Shown piece after piece: positions 46,951 to 58,301 of a stretch of 64,000 nucleotides of DNA. The notes beneath the pieces were generated by a model. That model saw only the letters and a program-made list of their open reading frames with translations. It made no database searches and was not told the origin of the DNA. Source of the DNA: Clitoria ternatea. Its lineage: Eukaryota; Streptophyta; Magnoliopsida; Fabales; Fabaceae. The translations under genes were made by a program, and so were the position numbers. The stretch lies in assembly GCA_037962975.1 (NCBI GenBank), contig CM075674.1, positions 35,106,501 to 35,170,500 on the forward strand. Direction: 5' to 3'. Positions within the stretch are counted from its first letter, which is position 1; each line of letters starts with the position of its first letter.

Positions 46951-49900
46951 ATGGCAGCACCGGTCGAGGTGAGTAATTAAGGTTGTTCCTCTGTGTGGAG
47001 TTTATTTAATGGTTGTTTAGGTATTGTTATGTTAATTTTGTTTAGGGTTGTTTAGTGTGTGATTTTCCTGTGTTATATGTTTAAGTTTTAATGTTTAATA
47101 TATTGTTTCATAACTTGATTAGTTGAAGTAGAGTAATGAATGAAAACTTGAATGTGTTTGATAGGATATCCGTATTAGACTCCATTATGGTGGTAGGTTT
47201 GTTGTTGATGATAAAGGTAGGACAGATTACAAATGGGGGAAGGTTGAAGAATGGGAAGAGTTAGACCCTGATTTCATTGATTTTTTTGCTTTCAATAAGT
47301 TTGTGGAGAATCGGGGCTACTATAGACTGTCTAAGATATTCTGGCATGACCCACAGTTTGATTTGAGTGAGGGGATAAGGGTGTTAAAAGGTGATCATAA
47401 CCTATTGGAGATGGTTGCCTGTGCTAAGGCTAATGAAGGGTTGATTGATGTATATTATCAACATCCTCTAGATGAAACTGGGTTGATGGATGTTGATGGA
47501 GGGAATCATGTTGAAGTTGAGGAAGAAGTTGGGAGGTGGATGATAGTCATATATCCCTAGTGATTACTAGTGAAGAAGTTAAGAAAAGTAGTGTTGAAGA
47601 AGATTATTTGTTGGAGAAGGATGTTACTGTTGAGGCAGGTGAAGCTGTTGACAACAGCAATGTTAAAGAAGGTTATTTATTGGAGAAGGATACTACTGTT
47701 GAGGTAGGTGAAGCTATTGAGAAAAGCAATATTGAGGAAGAGGTAGAAGTAGGTGTAGGTAGAGGAAAAGGGAAGAAGTGTAAAGGCAAAGGTAAAGGCA
47801 AGAAGTCTAAGGGAAAAAGGAAGAGGAAGAGAAACACTAGTGACGAGGGTGGTACAAGAAGAAGAAGAGGAAACCACAAGAGAAGAGAAGGTCAGGCATT
47901 CCATCCATATTTGAGCATGAGATGGAATTTGATACTGCATGTCCTGGCCATGAGGTTAGTCTAGAGAACAAAACTTCCAGTAATGATGCATGGGTTTCAG
48001 AGGTGTTGAAGACCCCTACATGTTCAGATGATGAACTTGAATTTAGGGAGGTGTATCCCCAATTTAATGAGACAGCCATATTTGGTAATGTGATATTAGA
48101 GTGTGAGATGGAGTTCACCTCGCTTGAGGTTTTTAAGCAAGCAGTGAAAGACTATACAGTGCAGTTGGGAAGGCAGATAAGCTGGGTCAAAAATGATAAG
48201 ATAAGAGCAAGGGCAAAATACAAGGACAAGACATGTAGATGGGAGGTGTTTTGTAGCCTAAACCCTATTAGGCAATCCTACCAGATCAAGACATTTTGTG
48301 ATTATCATTCTTGTGTTAGGGTGCATAAAAATTCAACCTGTGACCAACAATGGGTAGTAGGGAAGTTAGTTAAGTTTATGAGGAGGCATCCTAATATGAC
48401 ACATTCTGAGGTGTTTGAATTTTTTAGGCAAAAATACAAAGTACAGTTAGAAGATAAGATGATTTATAGATCAATGAAAAGGTCTAGAGAGGTCATTGAA
48501 GGTTCTGAAAATAGCAGTTTGCCATGCTGTGGGATTACTGCAATGAGTTGCTAAAGAGAAATCCAGGGTCCACTGTTAAGATGGAGTGCAATACAGAAGC
48601 TGAAGGTCCACCTGTGTTTCACAGGTTATATGTATGCTTAAAGGGATGCAAGGATGGGTTTACTGCAAGTAGAAGGTCTTTAGTAGGTTTAGATGGGTGC
48701 TTTTTGAAAGGATACTACTGGGGTCAATTGTTGACGGTTGTTGGTCAAGATGCAAATAACCACATATGGCCCATTGCATATGGTGTGTGTCAAATAGAGA
48801 ACAAGGACAACTGGAAATGGTTCCTGGATCTACTGAATGCTGACATTGGTGACTACAAGGAAAAAAAACTGACCTTTATTAGTGACATGCAAAAGGTATA
48901 TGTCTTTCATTTATCTCAATTGACTTTCATTGGACCCATTTAATATGATGTATGACTTGCTATATATGTTTTCTGTAGGGACTTATACCTGCATTGCAAG
49001 AAGCCATGCCTGGTGTGCCACACAGATTTTGTGTGTGGCACTTATGGCAAAACTTTAGGAAACAATGGAAAGGGAAAGAACTGAGGGCATTATTGTGGCA
49101 AGCTGCCAGATCCACAACTGTAACCCAATTTGATACAATTATGACTGACATCAGGAAGGTCAATGAGAAGGCATGGTTATATCTGACAAAATTCCCAAAA
49201 GAGTCATGGAGCAAGGCTTTTTTTGATGTCAACTGTAAGGTTGACAACATCACAAATAACAATTGTGAAGTGTTGAATGCAAAATTGGTGCATGCTAGGT
49301 GCAGGCCAATTGTTACCATGCTTGAGGAAGTTAGGAGTTACATCATGGTGACAATTGGAAATCACAAGCTTAAGTTAAGTGGACATATTGGGAAACTACC
49401 ACCAATACAGTAGAGTAGGCTAGAGAAAGAAAAGAATGCAAGCAACCAATGGACTGCCAATTGGACAGGTATACCATTGTTCATCAATTCTGTCACTCGT
49501 GATGTTTACTTCATTATTAATATGGATGGTGACATATTACAGGTGATGGAGGTAGTGATAAATATGAGGTTACTTGTTATCCTCAGAAGGTTGCAGTGAA
49601 CTTGGGGACAGGTGAATGCACATGCAGGATGTGGCAACTAACAGGTATGCTGGTATTATTAACAAATACATTTTAGTAGTTTGACAACATACACTTATCT
49701 TTTCATTATTATTCTGACAGGGATGCCATGTAGACATACATGTGCAGCAATAGCCCATAAAGGAGAAAATGCTGAGGATCACTGCCATGTAGGTCTGACA
49801 ATGGCAGCTTTGGTTGCCACTTATGAACATCATGTGGAGTCAGTCCCTGGGTCAGAATTCTGGGAAAAAACACCCTACACTCCACCAGTTCCTCCTAACA

Positions 49901-50391
49901 TCAAGAGGACCATTGGTAGGCCTAAAAAACAGAGGAGGAAATCTGGTGAGACCAGCAACCAGGTTGACAATCAAGGGAAGAACAATGATAATGACATCAC
50001 TGCTAAGAAAAAGATGAAGAGAAAACTACAACCAGGTAAATGTAGTGAATGTGGTGAGCCTGGGCATAAAAGGAATTCATGTGCAGTGGCAAAGAGCAAA
50101 AGAATGATACAAACCGACTCAAACAAAGAGGGTGCACAATCAAGTGATACTGTCAACCAGGAAGTCATCATCATTAATGAAGGTCCACCACTTTCCCAAA
50201 CACTTTCACAAGCTGAACCAGAAAGCATAACACCTGTTAGAAGGAGTCCAAGACTAGCAAGTCCACAAACCTCTCCAAACAAATATCAATCACCAGGGAC
50301 TAGGAGCTACAATCTAAGAAACAAACTGCCAATCAAAAAACCAGGAGACATGATCTTTGTTCAAACACCTGGGTTGAGGAAGAAGGGTTAA
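46951..50391 (+). pseudogene. mudrA-like: MuDR-type MULE transposase (multi-exon, frameshifted)
   Basis: ATG 46951, exon 1 to 46968, intron, exon 2 from 47165. Further introns: 48896-48978, 49469-49542 and 49645-49720, all GT-AG and frame-preserving. Domains in order: N-terminal PB1-like domain (LHYGGRFVVDDKG, GIRVLKGDHNLLEM); Lys/Gly-rich linker; DNA-binding MuDR region (FTSLEVFKQAVKDY); DDE core with LVGLDGCFLKG, FISDMQKGL, HRFCVWHLWQNF and NNNCEVLNAKL; SWIM zinc finger (CTCRMWQLTGMPCRH); CCHC knuckle (CSECGEPGHKRNSC). Damage: frameshifts near 47535, 47840-47890 and 48510, and a TAG at 49411 where Gln would fit. The stop is at 50389-50391. The protein would bind the TIRs and move the element; this copy cannot. 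Confidence 0.9.
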
Positions 50392-51189
50392 CTAAGTTAT
50401 AGAAAGTTTTTTTTTTAATGGTCAGTAACCAGGCATGTTGGTTACCTTCTGCAACAAACACTTTGATGACTGTTTTTATAATTTTAATTCAATGATGACT
50501 GAGTTCATATATATGCAAATAGTTTGTGATGTTATAACAATATTGAGTTCATGTATATACAAATAGTTTAACCTGAAGGAGATTATTAAAGCCAAAGTTA
50601 TCTCAAAACATTCATTAAGTAGGATGGAGTCATGGATTAACCTGAAGGAGATTATTAAAGCGTTTTGGGATAATCAAGCCCCTCTCGCTCAAGTGAAATA
50701 CCAATTCGCTTGAGCGAGCTTCACATAGCACGCTTGGGCGAAACACATAAACTCTCAACTCACTGTACCAAAACTCATTCTAATCAATTTTACTCACATT
50801 CAACACTTCATACATATCATGTTACCTGTTTAACACTTGTCCTAATCAATCATACCTGTAAATTTCCATTACAACTCATTTATGGTGTAAAGATCAACTC
50901 AATCATCCCCCTACTTCACAAATCTAATATTCCAAATATAAAATTCATTCATTCATCAAAATTTGGAGGATTTCATCATTCATTCATTCATAAGGTCATG
51001 ATTGAAAATGAGTCATAACAAAAGATCTCATTCATTCATTCATACATTAAGAAGCTGCCAGATTAACTAGCACCTTCATACAGTGATTCCATAATTACTT
51101 CAAATTAAAAACCCTAATAACATAAAACCACATACATCACAGAAGCCATGCGGTTTATCAACTCACTCACCTGCCCTAAACCTAAGCCC
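50392..51189. other. Convergent spacer inside the MULE
   Basis: Separates the 3' ends of the transposase and GRF genes. Contains a 24-bp direct repeat (TAACCTGAAGGAGATTATTA at about 50570 and 50638), a paired ATAxGCAAATAGTTT block, TTCATTCATTCATTC runs, and the palindrome-like TCGCTTGAGCGA at 50706, which also occurs in LTR copies C, D and E. No gene seen. Confidence 0.6.
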
Positions 51190-51705
51190 CTACATCTTCA
51201 TCAACATAACCACAATCCCCATTACAGAAAATAATATAAAAAAACTTTGAGCCAACAAAATCATCTTCAACTGCTCCACTTCTCTTTGATTTTCCATGCA
51301 TATTTTCTTCATCACCGATTGCATCTGCATCTGCAATTCAATCACTCTATCCTGCATAACCTCACCACTACCTTGACAAACCTCCCTGTAAATTTCACTT
51401 TTCAATCTTACAATGGCCTCCTCCATCTCTGTCAACTTCATCATAAGAGTGTTCCTCCACTCTTCATCATGAGCTACCAACTCCCCCTCCTGGACCCAGG
51501 CAAAGAAATCGCATTGTCCCCCACGGAGCTGTGGGCATGTCCAGAACTCACGATTCGGATTGTTCACTGTTTGGGAGATCCGCAACACAGTGGGGTCTCC
51601 ACAACGGCAGCGACGATGTGACATCTCTTGGCTCCTGAGACGAGGCCTCCGCTGACTGGAGGCGGACGATGATGATGACCGGCTAGGCTGGCTCATCCCT
51701 TCCAT
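51190..51705 (-). CDS. GRF-type zinc finger membrane protein carried by the MULE
   Basis: Intact 171-residue frame with its ATG at 51703-51705 and TAG stop at 51190-51192. Residues 1-30 are Ser/Arg-rich. Residues 33-72 form a GRF zinc finger (CRCGDPTVLRISQT, then NPNREFWTCPQ, CDFFAWVQ) with Cys 33, 35, 57 and 65. Residues 90-145 are predicted helical and Glu/Lys/Met-rich, likely coiled coil. Residues 148-168 are a hydrophobic segment (LLAQSFFILFSVMGIVVMLM). This layout matches small plant proteins annotated as At4g04775-like. The start lies about 145 bp inside the right TIR edge, so the TIR may supply its promoter. In maize MuDR the second gene (mudrB) is also convergent with the transposase, but I see no sequence reason to call this mudrB. 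Function unknown. Confidence 0.8.
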   Translation of the reverse strand: MEGMSQPSRSSSSSASSQRRPRLRSQEMSHRRCRCGDPTVLRISQTVNNPNREFWTCPQLRGGQCDFFAWVQEGELVAHDEEWRNTLMMKLTEMEEAIVRLKSEIYREVCQGSGEVMQDRVIELQMQMQSVMKKICMENQREVEQLKMILLAQSFFILFSVMGIVVMLMKM

Positions 51706-51850
51706 TGATACTCACCAAAGCTAAAGGTTTTATGAGGGAAAATCAAGCATAAAACCAATTGTGAACAAAAGGGTTCACCCTGGACATAGAGATGAAGGAA
51801 ATCATTAGGCAAAATGACAATTGTGAAGAAAAAGGTTCACCCTAGCTCAT

Positions 51851-52085
51851 CCCGCGATTTGCACGAGGTTTCCACTAAATGGGGTAAAACGGCACCGTCT
51901 AGCACCCACCTGGCATCACACATGGACATTCACAAGCCACGTCACCGTCTTTTAACGGTTATGTAACGGCGAGAACCTAAGTGTCTGATGGTTCTCAATG
52001 TTAGGGACTAACGGGGTGATTAATGTACTCAGGGACCTAATTGCCCGATGCCTACAAACTTAGGGACCAAATGGGGGGTTTACTC
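51851..52085 (-). repeat. Right terminal inverted repeat of the MULE
   Basis: CCCGCGATTTGCACGAGG...GGGGGGTTTACTC, the inverted partner of 46551-46769. The outermost bases GAGTAAACCC are identical in the two ends apart from one C/T position just inside. Confidence 0.92.
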
Positions 52086-52410
52086 AAAATTTTGAAAACT
52101 CATTTAGATAATGTGACTGTTTTTCAATTTGGAAAACTAGAAGACTAAAAAAATTGTTCAAATGTACTCAATTTTCTAAATTTTTTTAAATATTTTTTAA
52201 TTCAAATTAATTAAGATATATCTTTTATATATATATATATATATTATTTATGATATTATATGCATCTCATAAAAATTGTGACAAAAATTTAAAGTTATAT
52301 TAAAATGAGAGCAAATGAGTTTGTGTTTAAATATATTTCAAAATAGTAGCAGTAAAACTTTTTGAATTAATAGCTGTTTGTTTCATATTCTCATTTTGTT
52401 ACAACAGTCT

Positions 52411-52473
52411 TTATCTTGTAATTCAGTTACCTTATCTTGTAATTCAATTACCTTATCTTGTAATTCAGTTACC
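52411..52473. repeat. 21-bp tandem repeat, three units
   Basis: TTATCTTGTAATTCAGTTACC three times head to tail with one internal G/A change. In the right part of the Tourist-like MITE. Confidence 0.92.
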
Positions 52474-52814
52474 ACCTTTTCTATTTTTTACTTTTCTTAG
52501 AAAACCTTTTAAAAGAGTTTTCTGATTTTCTTAAAAAATAGAAAATCAATTTTCTATTTTTCTATAAAAAATTTTAAATAATTTATAAATAAATAGTTTT
52601 TCTATTTTTTAAATTTTTCTAAGAATAATTTTCTATTTTTCTAATAAAACTTATGAACTAAACGCATCATTAATTTTTTTTTATATTTCTCAACTTATAA
52701 GTATTATATTAATGTTTAGAAAAATTATTCATTTTCAATTATTATCTGGGAAAAACAAATCTTAATAAAAATTAGAAATTAAACTTTAAAATATTAATTA
52801 AAAATGTTCCCTCT

Positions 52815-53350
52815 CGGGTCAAAGAGGGGCCCATGGTACCCCCATCCCTTTATTTTAGCAGATAATGATTCTTCATTACCTCACCAAAAGCGGTTATCTC
52901 TCTTACTAGGCTTGGTCCTGGATCCCTTTTTTTTCCTTTACTTCGCTATTGTATAAATACGGTCTATAGGCTCACATTGTAATCTAAGTGACACATTATA
53001 AAGAAATAATAAATTTAATCTCTAGGGGAATTCTCTAGGGTTTTTGAGTAATCCTTATTATCATTCTTGTTGTGAATATTTTTTAGGGGGCCCACGGTAC
53101 CTCCTCATTCCTTTATTTTAGCAGATAACGATTCTCCATTACCCCATCAGAGGCGGTTATCTCCCTTACTGGGCTTGAGCCTGGATCCCCTTTTAGCCTG
53201 GATCCCCTTTTTTTCCTTTACTTCTCTATTGTATAAATACGGACTATAGACTCACATTGTAACAACACATTATAGAGAAATAATAAACCTAATCCCTAGG
53301 GGAATTCTCTAGGTTTTTCAATAATCCTTATTATCATTCTTGTTGTGAAG
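52815..53350 (+). repeat. Two tandem LTR-like units of about 265 bp
   Basis: Unit 1 (about 52820-53078) and unit 2 (about 53090-53345) share GGGGCCCAYGGTACC, TTTATTTTAGCAGATAA, TATTGTATAAATACGG (TATA box), ACATTATAxAGAAATAATAA, GGGGAATTCTCTAGG and TTATCATTCTTGTTGTGAA in the same order. Only about 12 bp separate them. Related LTR pieces lie at 7340-7612 and 30915-31195. This could be a tandem LTR left by recombination or a minimal two-LTR element. Unit 2 has a small internal duplication (AGCCTGGATCCCCTTTT twice). Confidence 0.75.
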
Positions 53351-53749
53351 AAAAAATATAAAGAGTTATGAAATAATTTAATATTTCAAATGAAAAAGTA
53401 ATACAAATAAATAATGAAGTAAATTAAGAGAATCTTACAAAATTAAAAATTTAGAAAATATGTTATGTGGCATCTACAGTGCAGTAGAAGTGGACGAATT
53501 TTCATATATAATATAGATTTGATTAAGTCAAAAATATTGTGTTTTTTGTTCTTTAGAAGTTGATGCTTTACTTGTAAGGCTTTAATCTTTTTAGTTTGTA
53601 AATAAAATTTTAGATTATTTGGGTTCTAAAAGTTGTTTAAGACATGCTTTAAGACTCGATGAATGTTTATGAAAAAATTATAAAATATCTACCAACAAGG
53701 TTATTAGATAATTATAAAAAATTATAAAATATCTACTAACAAAATGTGT
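53351..53749. other. AT-rich spacer, nothing recognised
   Basis: One local duplication (AAAATTATAAAATATCTAC at about 53677 and 53716). No gene. Confidence 0.5.
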
Positions 53750-54302
53750 TAGGCCCGATGGGTTCGTCTGTCAAGCTCGCCAAACAAGGCGGGGCGGACA
53801 CAATTTTTAACTTGTCGTCCTACCATGGTCCGACCTATTTGTTTGATAGGCCAAAACCTTGGCGAGGCGGACCATCCTGACGGGCCCTTGCCAAAGAAAA
53901 AAAGTTATAAATATTAATAATAAAAAATTTATACTTTATTTTATTAAAATATATACTTTTATTTTTAAAATTAAAAAAAGTGACATCTCTTACTACTTGT
54001 ACATTTCTTCTAATAATATCTTCTTTGATTTTTTAAAATATTTTTAGATTTTTTTATCTTAATCTGACATATTTTTTTTGAAAAAATTGACGGGTCAGCG
54101 GGCCAGCTTATCAACCCACTATCTTTTCCAAAAAGACACATAATTTTAGCTTTGGCAGACCAGCCTGTCGGTCTATTATTAGGCGGGCCATATCCTAATT
54201 TTCTATTGTTTATTTAGGTGGTGGGGATTAACCCAATCCGCTTTTGGTGGGCTTTAACGAGGCGGGTCAAGGCCCGGCAAACCAGGCCGTTTGTCATCCC
54301 TA
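53750..54302. mobile_element. Left-truncated hAT-like MITE
   Basis: The right end GGCCGTTTGTCATCCCTA is the inverse of the TAGGGATGACAAACGG terminus common in plant hAT MITEs. The interior shows the usual GC-rich ends (GGCGGGGCGGACACAA; GAGGCGGGTCAAGGCCCGGC) around an AT-rich centre. The left terminus and target duplication are missing. Confidence 0.6.
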
Positions 54303-55433
54303 CTTTTGACCTAAACCACGTCAGGGTAAATCATAATTTTCCTATAGAAATATTATTTTCTTTTTGGCCTCGGTGGAAAAATTAAAAAAATAAAAATCTA
54401 TGATCTAAAAAGAACAAAATTAGACAAATAAGCTAAAAAAAATGTTGAGAAAAAAATGGATTATGTGGTAATTGTCATAACATTTTTTATTATCAATGGT
54501 TATTCTATCTTGTTTGAGATTTTATCTATTCAAATTAAAAGTAAAGTATATTGTTTTCATATAAGTCTTAAGTTTGTAAAATATTGTTTCATCTCTTTTA
54601 TAAATTTATGATTTCAAAGTATTATAAAAACTAGTTTTTAATTAAAAAACACTATAAAGTTAAAATATAATATAATTTGAATTTGAATGGATGATATATC
54701 AAATATAATACAATAACCATGATGGTTACAAACATGGCGGACAATCAAAAAAGAAAATTTGGGAGGTGATGTCATTGAATTAGACGAACATGATTGTTAA
54801 ACGATATTTCGCCAAGAGATTGACATAGGAATTTGTCCCATGAAAAGTACAATCTAGATGATCACACCACTCTCACTACAAGAGACTTTGAATGTGAGAT
54901 ACAAGACTTTTATACTTAGGGAAAATACTCGGCATGCCCTTTATTAACTCAATAGCCAAGACTCTTGTCTGAAACATAAAAACCCTATTGAAATATTATA
55001 GAACAACATAATATATATTTTTGGGTAAATTACATAAAGAGGTTTGGTGATATTAGCTTTCATTTCAAACTTCTTTGAATATTTTCCTCAACTTTGATAA
55101 ACCAAACTTTAATAAAGTAGCTCTTTGCTGGTCAAAGCTTGCTTTAATAAAATATTTTCCTCTTAAAAAAACTTAAATAAAATATTTCTCATAAGGTTAA
55201 CTTTTTCTTATATTAATTATTCTAAAGTTAAAATTACTTATTCCTAATATTCTATTTTTTACTCTTTATAACTTTTTCTTAGTTTATATATGTTTGAGAT
55301 GGTTAAATTTCGACTAGAACTATTAAAAGTGATTCAACTAAAATAAGGATAAACTAGGATTTAGTATAAAAAAGGTGTCAAATATGAAATAATTAATTGA
55401 GAAAATTGAATTCAAATATCAAGTTTATTTGTA
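54303..55433. other. Intergenic AT-rich DNA, no gene seen
   Basis: No convincing reading frame. CACTACAAGAGAC at about 54873 resembles a CACTA terminus, but nothing around it supports a full element. Confidence 0.45.
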
Positions 55434-55702
55434 ACATCCTAATTTGAATTTATCAGAATAAAATTTAAGTTTCTAAAACTAGATAAATTAATTTAAATAA
55501 ACTAAGTTTAATAAACTAAATTAATTCATTTTAATCCTTTTTCTAAATTTTCTTTTCCTTATTTCATTTCTTTCCTAATTTCTTCATTCCTCTTAATTTC
55601 CCCCATAGAAACTGTCTACCTTAGACTGTTCCTTAGCCCTTAGGTCCTGACACAAGGTTAGAATTCTAGCTCTTCTAAAGTGGTATCTCACTGATGGCTC
55701 TG

Positions 55703-58301
55703 TAAAACATCCCGACTTAATAAAGACAAGCCCAAAAACCCGGGGAAATTTTTTACGTTCAAATCCAGAATCGGGAAAAGAAAATGGAGTCAGGGTGTCA
55801 CTCGCTTGGCGAGATCCTGACTCGGATAAACAAAACCAGTAAAGGTCGCTTGAGCGAGCTCCTACTCGCTAGAGCGAATCCCTACACTCGGTGTGTTCCA
55901 TCATTCGAAACTGGAACCTCCTTTCACTCGGGGATGGTCCCTTCAGGTCATGCCTCACTCGGATATTTCTCACTCATAGTCAGATCCTTGTTCTTTGCCT
56001 GGAAAATCTCATCTCGAACATGGTTCACTCGGAAGCATTTTAACCTTCATCCGGAAATGATTCTCTCGGTCATATCTCACTCAAAAACATTTTAACCTTC
56101 CTTCACTCGGAAGTAGTTCCCTCGGTCATGTCTCACTCGGAAACATCTTTACCTTCCTTCCCTCGGAAGTGGTCCTTTCGGTCATGTCTCACTCAGAAAT
56201 ATTTAAACCTTCCTTCACTCGGAAGAGGTTCTCTCGGCTATGTCTCACTCGGAAACATCTTGACCTTCCTTCCCTCAGAAGTGGTCCTCTCTGTCATGTC
56301 TCACTCAAAAATATTTTAACCTTCCTTCACTCGGAAGAGGTTCTCTCGGTTATGTCTCACTCGGAAACATCTTGACCTTCCTTCCCTCGGAAGTGGTCCT
56401 CTCTGTCATGTCTCACTCGGGAATATTTTAACCTTCCTTCACTCGGAAGAGGTTCTCTCGGTTATGTCTTACTCAGAAACATCTTGACCTTCTTTCCCTC
56501 GGAAGTGGTCCTCTCGGTCATGTCTCACTCGGAATTATTTTAACCTTTCTTCACTCGGAAGAGGTTCTCTCGGTCATGTCTCACTCGAAAATATTTTAAC
56601 CTTTCTCCACTCGGAAGAGGTTCTCTTGGTTATGTCTCACTCGGAAATATTTTAACCTTTCTTCACTCGGAAGAGGTCCTCTCGGTTATGTCTCACTCGG
56701 AAACATTTTGACCTTTGACATTTCTCATACAACAACACTCCCTGGATATTTCAAGCAACATCATAGCATTACGTATATATATGTCCACAATCCTGGATAG
56801 TTAAACTCATGTATATACTCAAAACAAAACAGTATACATAGGAGCCGACCAAGGCTATATCATAACTATATACAATATGTACACTACATCTGTACAAGTA
56901 CTCCTCACACGAGCTTGATGATCTCTCATCATTCGCCATCCCGGCCTAAATCCACTGAAAATATAGCCACAAGTAGGGGTGAGCATTATACATGTTAAAT
57001 AACAGTTATTGGCTTGGATAAATCATCTAATTCTTAACTATGCAATATGATGTCTCAAACAAACAACAACATACACTATCATTCAATATAATTACTCACA
57101 CAACATCATCTAATCAGGATTTACTCAACTCATTCAAGGCTATATAATTCATGTTATTCTCGATAACACATACACATGACCATACAAATCACATTGCTCT
57201 CAGCAACATTTATCAGTGTAAATACATTCAATCAATCGGATCCAATTGTTCATTATTAAGTTTTGTGTTGCAACATAGGCTCTCAGCCTTATACTCAGCT
57301 CTCAGCTGATCCGGCCGTTTTACTGGTACCAAACCTTTTGCCCTCTCATGTAACACAGTCACTCTCAGCGACAATGATAGTGTTATGGGCAGCCCTACGG
57401 GCAGCCCTGAGTCCCACTCAATAGGCTTACCTTGAGTCCCACTCAAGGTCTTTCATAGTATCTCATGCATATACATTTGATTACCATTTTATTAATAAGC
57501 GTCTCACGCTATATGCCCTCAGCATTTTCAATGGTGCATCGCATGCATATTGTTATTATCATTAATACATCAATACCATTTTAATCATCAAGCGTCTCAT
57601 GCCATATACACTCGGAATTCTCATTATCATCAACATGCATCTTATGTAATTCAATATGCAATCATGGACGGAAATTAACATAACACTCCATAACTCATAG
57701 ATATTACATATCCAGGTATTTCGCAAGTTATCGTACAATCAGAACACACCAATCATCATATTTCAAAGTTATATAACAAACAGTATAACAATTTTACCCG
57801 GAACCCGTCCATAAACCATTCATTTGAAATGTAAAGCACCCCCTACCTGGAATAAGAGATTCCAGAAGCTCCTCGAGCTATCAAACGTTGATCGATCACT
57901 CTCTGATCACTATTTCTCGATCAAACGACCTTCGATTCAAGTTGTCAACCTCCGAACTTAACTTCGGAGAAACCCTGAGCTGTCCGCTCTCTCGAACAGC
58001 CCCGACCTTACCAACAATGGAGGATTTCAAGACTCCAAGACACCCCAACGCTGCCCACGAGGAGGGGATGGAGAAGAAGAAACTTGATTGAATTTTAGAG
58101 GGAAACAAGAATGGTGCCACTACATGCACGAAAGGAGAAGTGAGCTCAATTCACTCCCTTTTCCCAGCTCAGCGTTAGTGGAAGAGTGAGACTGAAATCA
58201 CTTATATTATCAAGAGGGGCACATGCATAATTTCCATGCCACTTTTAGTTATTCAGCTATTAACTTTAATTTGCCCATCAATGCTCGATTAGGATGTTAC
58301 A
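55703..58301 (-). repeat. Solo LTR copy E inserted in plastid-derived DNA
   Basis: Flanked by CTCTG (55698-55702 and 58302-58306). Starts TAAAACATCCCGACTT (copy D has TG there, so G-to-A) and ends TTAGGATGTTACA. Closest to copy D: shared TCGCTTGAGCGAGC, CACTCGG repeats, GGGGTGAGCA...CATGTTAAAT and the GGTAGGGGGTGC...CATTTCAAATG block. A minus-strand TATA-like TAATATAAGTG lies near 58208. 2.6 kb, no internal genes. Confidence 0.88.
56133..56748. repeat. Perfectly phased 56-bp tandem array, 11 units
   Basis: TCACTC anchors occur at 56133, 56189, 56245, 56301, 56357, 56413, 56469, 56525, 56581, 56637 and 56693, each 56 bp apart with no indel. Units carry ACTCGGAAACATCTTGACC or ACTCGGAAATATTTTAACC plus CGGAAGTGG or CGGAAGAGG variants. 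Early units alternate between the two, suggesting a 112-bp higher-order repeat. Because 56 is not a multiple of 3, the long frames here are not genes. Confidence 0.95.

Larger units (their letters stand above)
46551..52085 (+). mobile_element. Mutator-like element (MULE) with two genes
   Basis: 5,535 bp with terminal inverted repeats of 219 bp (left) and 235 bp (right). It is flanked by AAAATTTTGA at 46541-46550 and 52086-52095, a 10-bp target duplication (MULEs usually make 9-11). It carries a spliced, broken MuDR-type transposase gene on the plus strand and an intact GRF zinc-finger gene on the minus strand, converging on a 0.8-kb spacer. Non-autonomous as it stands. Confidence 0.92.
46451..52669. 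mobile_element. Tourist-like MITE, about 674 bp, split by the MULE
   Basis: The left end GGTTGTGTTTAGTTACAGAA and the reverse complement of the right end, TGATGCGTTTAGTTCATAAG, share GTTTAGTT near their tips, and both lead into ATTTTCTAA/TTTTTCT tracts. TTA flanks both sides (46448-46450 and 52670-52672), the duplication expected for PIF/Harbinger-Tourist elements. The MULE with its own duplication splits it after 100 bp. Confidence 0.55.

Noticed and set aside
47673..48118. Minus-strand frames in the MULE transposase linker
   Set aside because: Shadows of the Lys/Gly-rich coding strand; Phe/Leu/Ser bias is its reverse complement.
48524..48943. Separate short transposase gene
   Set aside because: It continues the MULE transposase after a 1-nt frameshift near 48510.
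56128..56375. Repetitive reading frames in the 56-bp array
   Set aside because: 56 is not a multiple of 3, all frames are open by chance of the repeat, and there is no start context or conservation.
56133..56748. CRISPR-like array (regular period)
   Set aside because: Units are contiguous with no unique spacers, and this is plant nuclear DNA inside an LTR.
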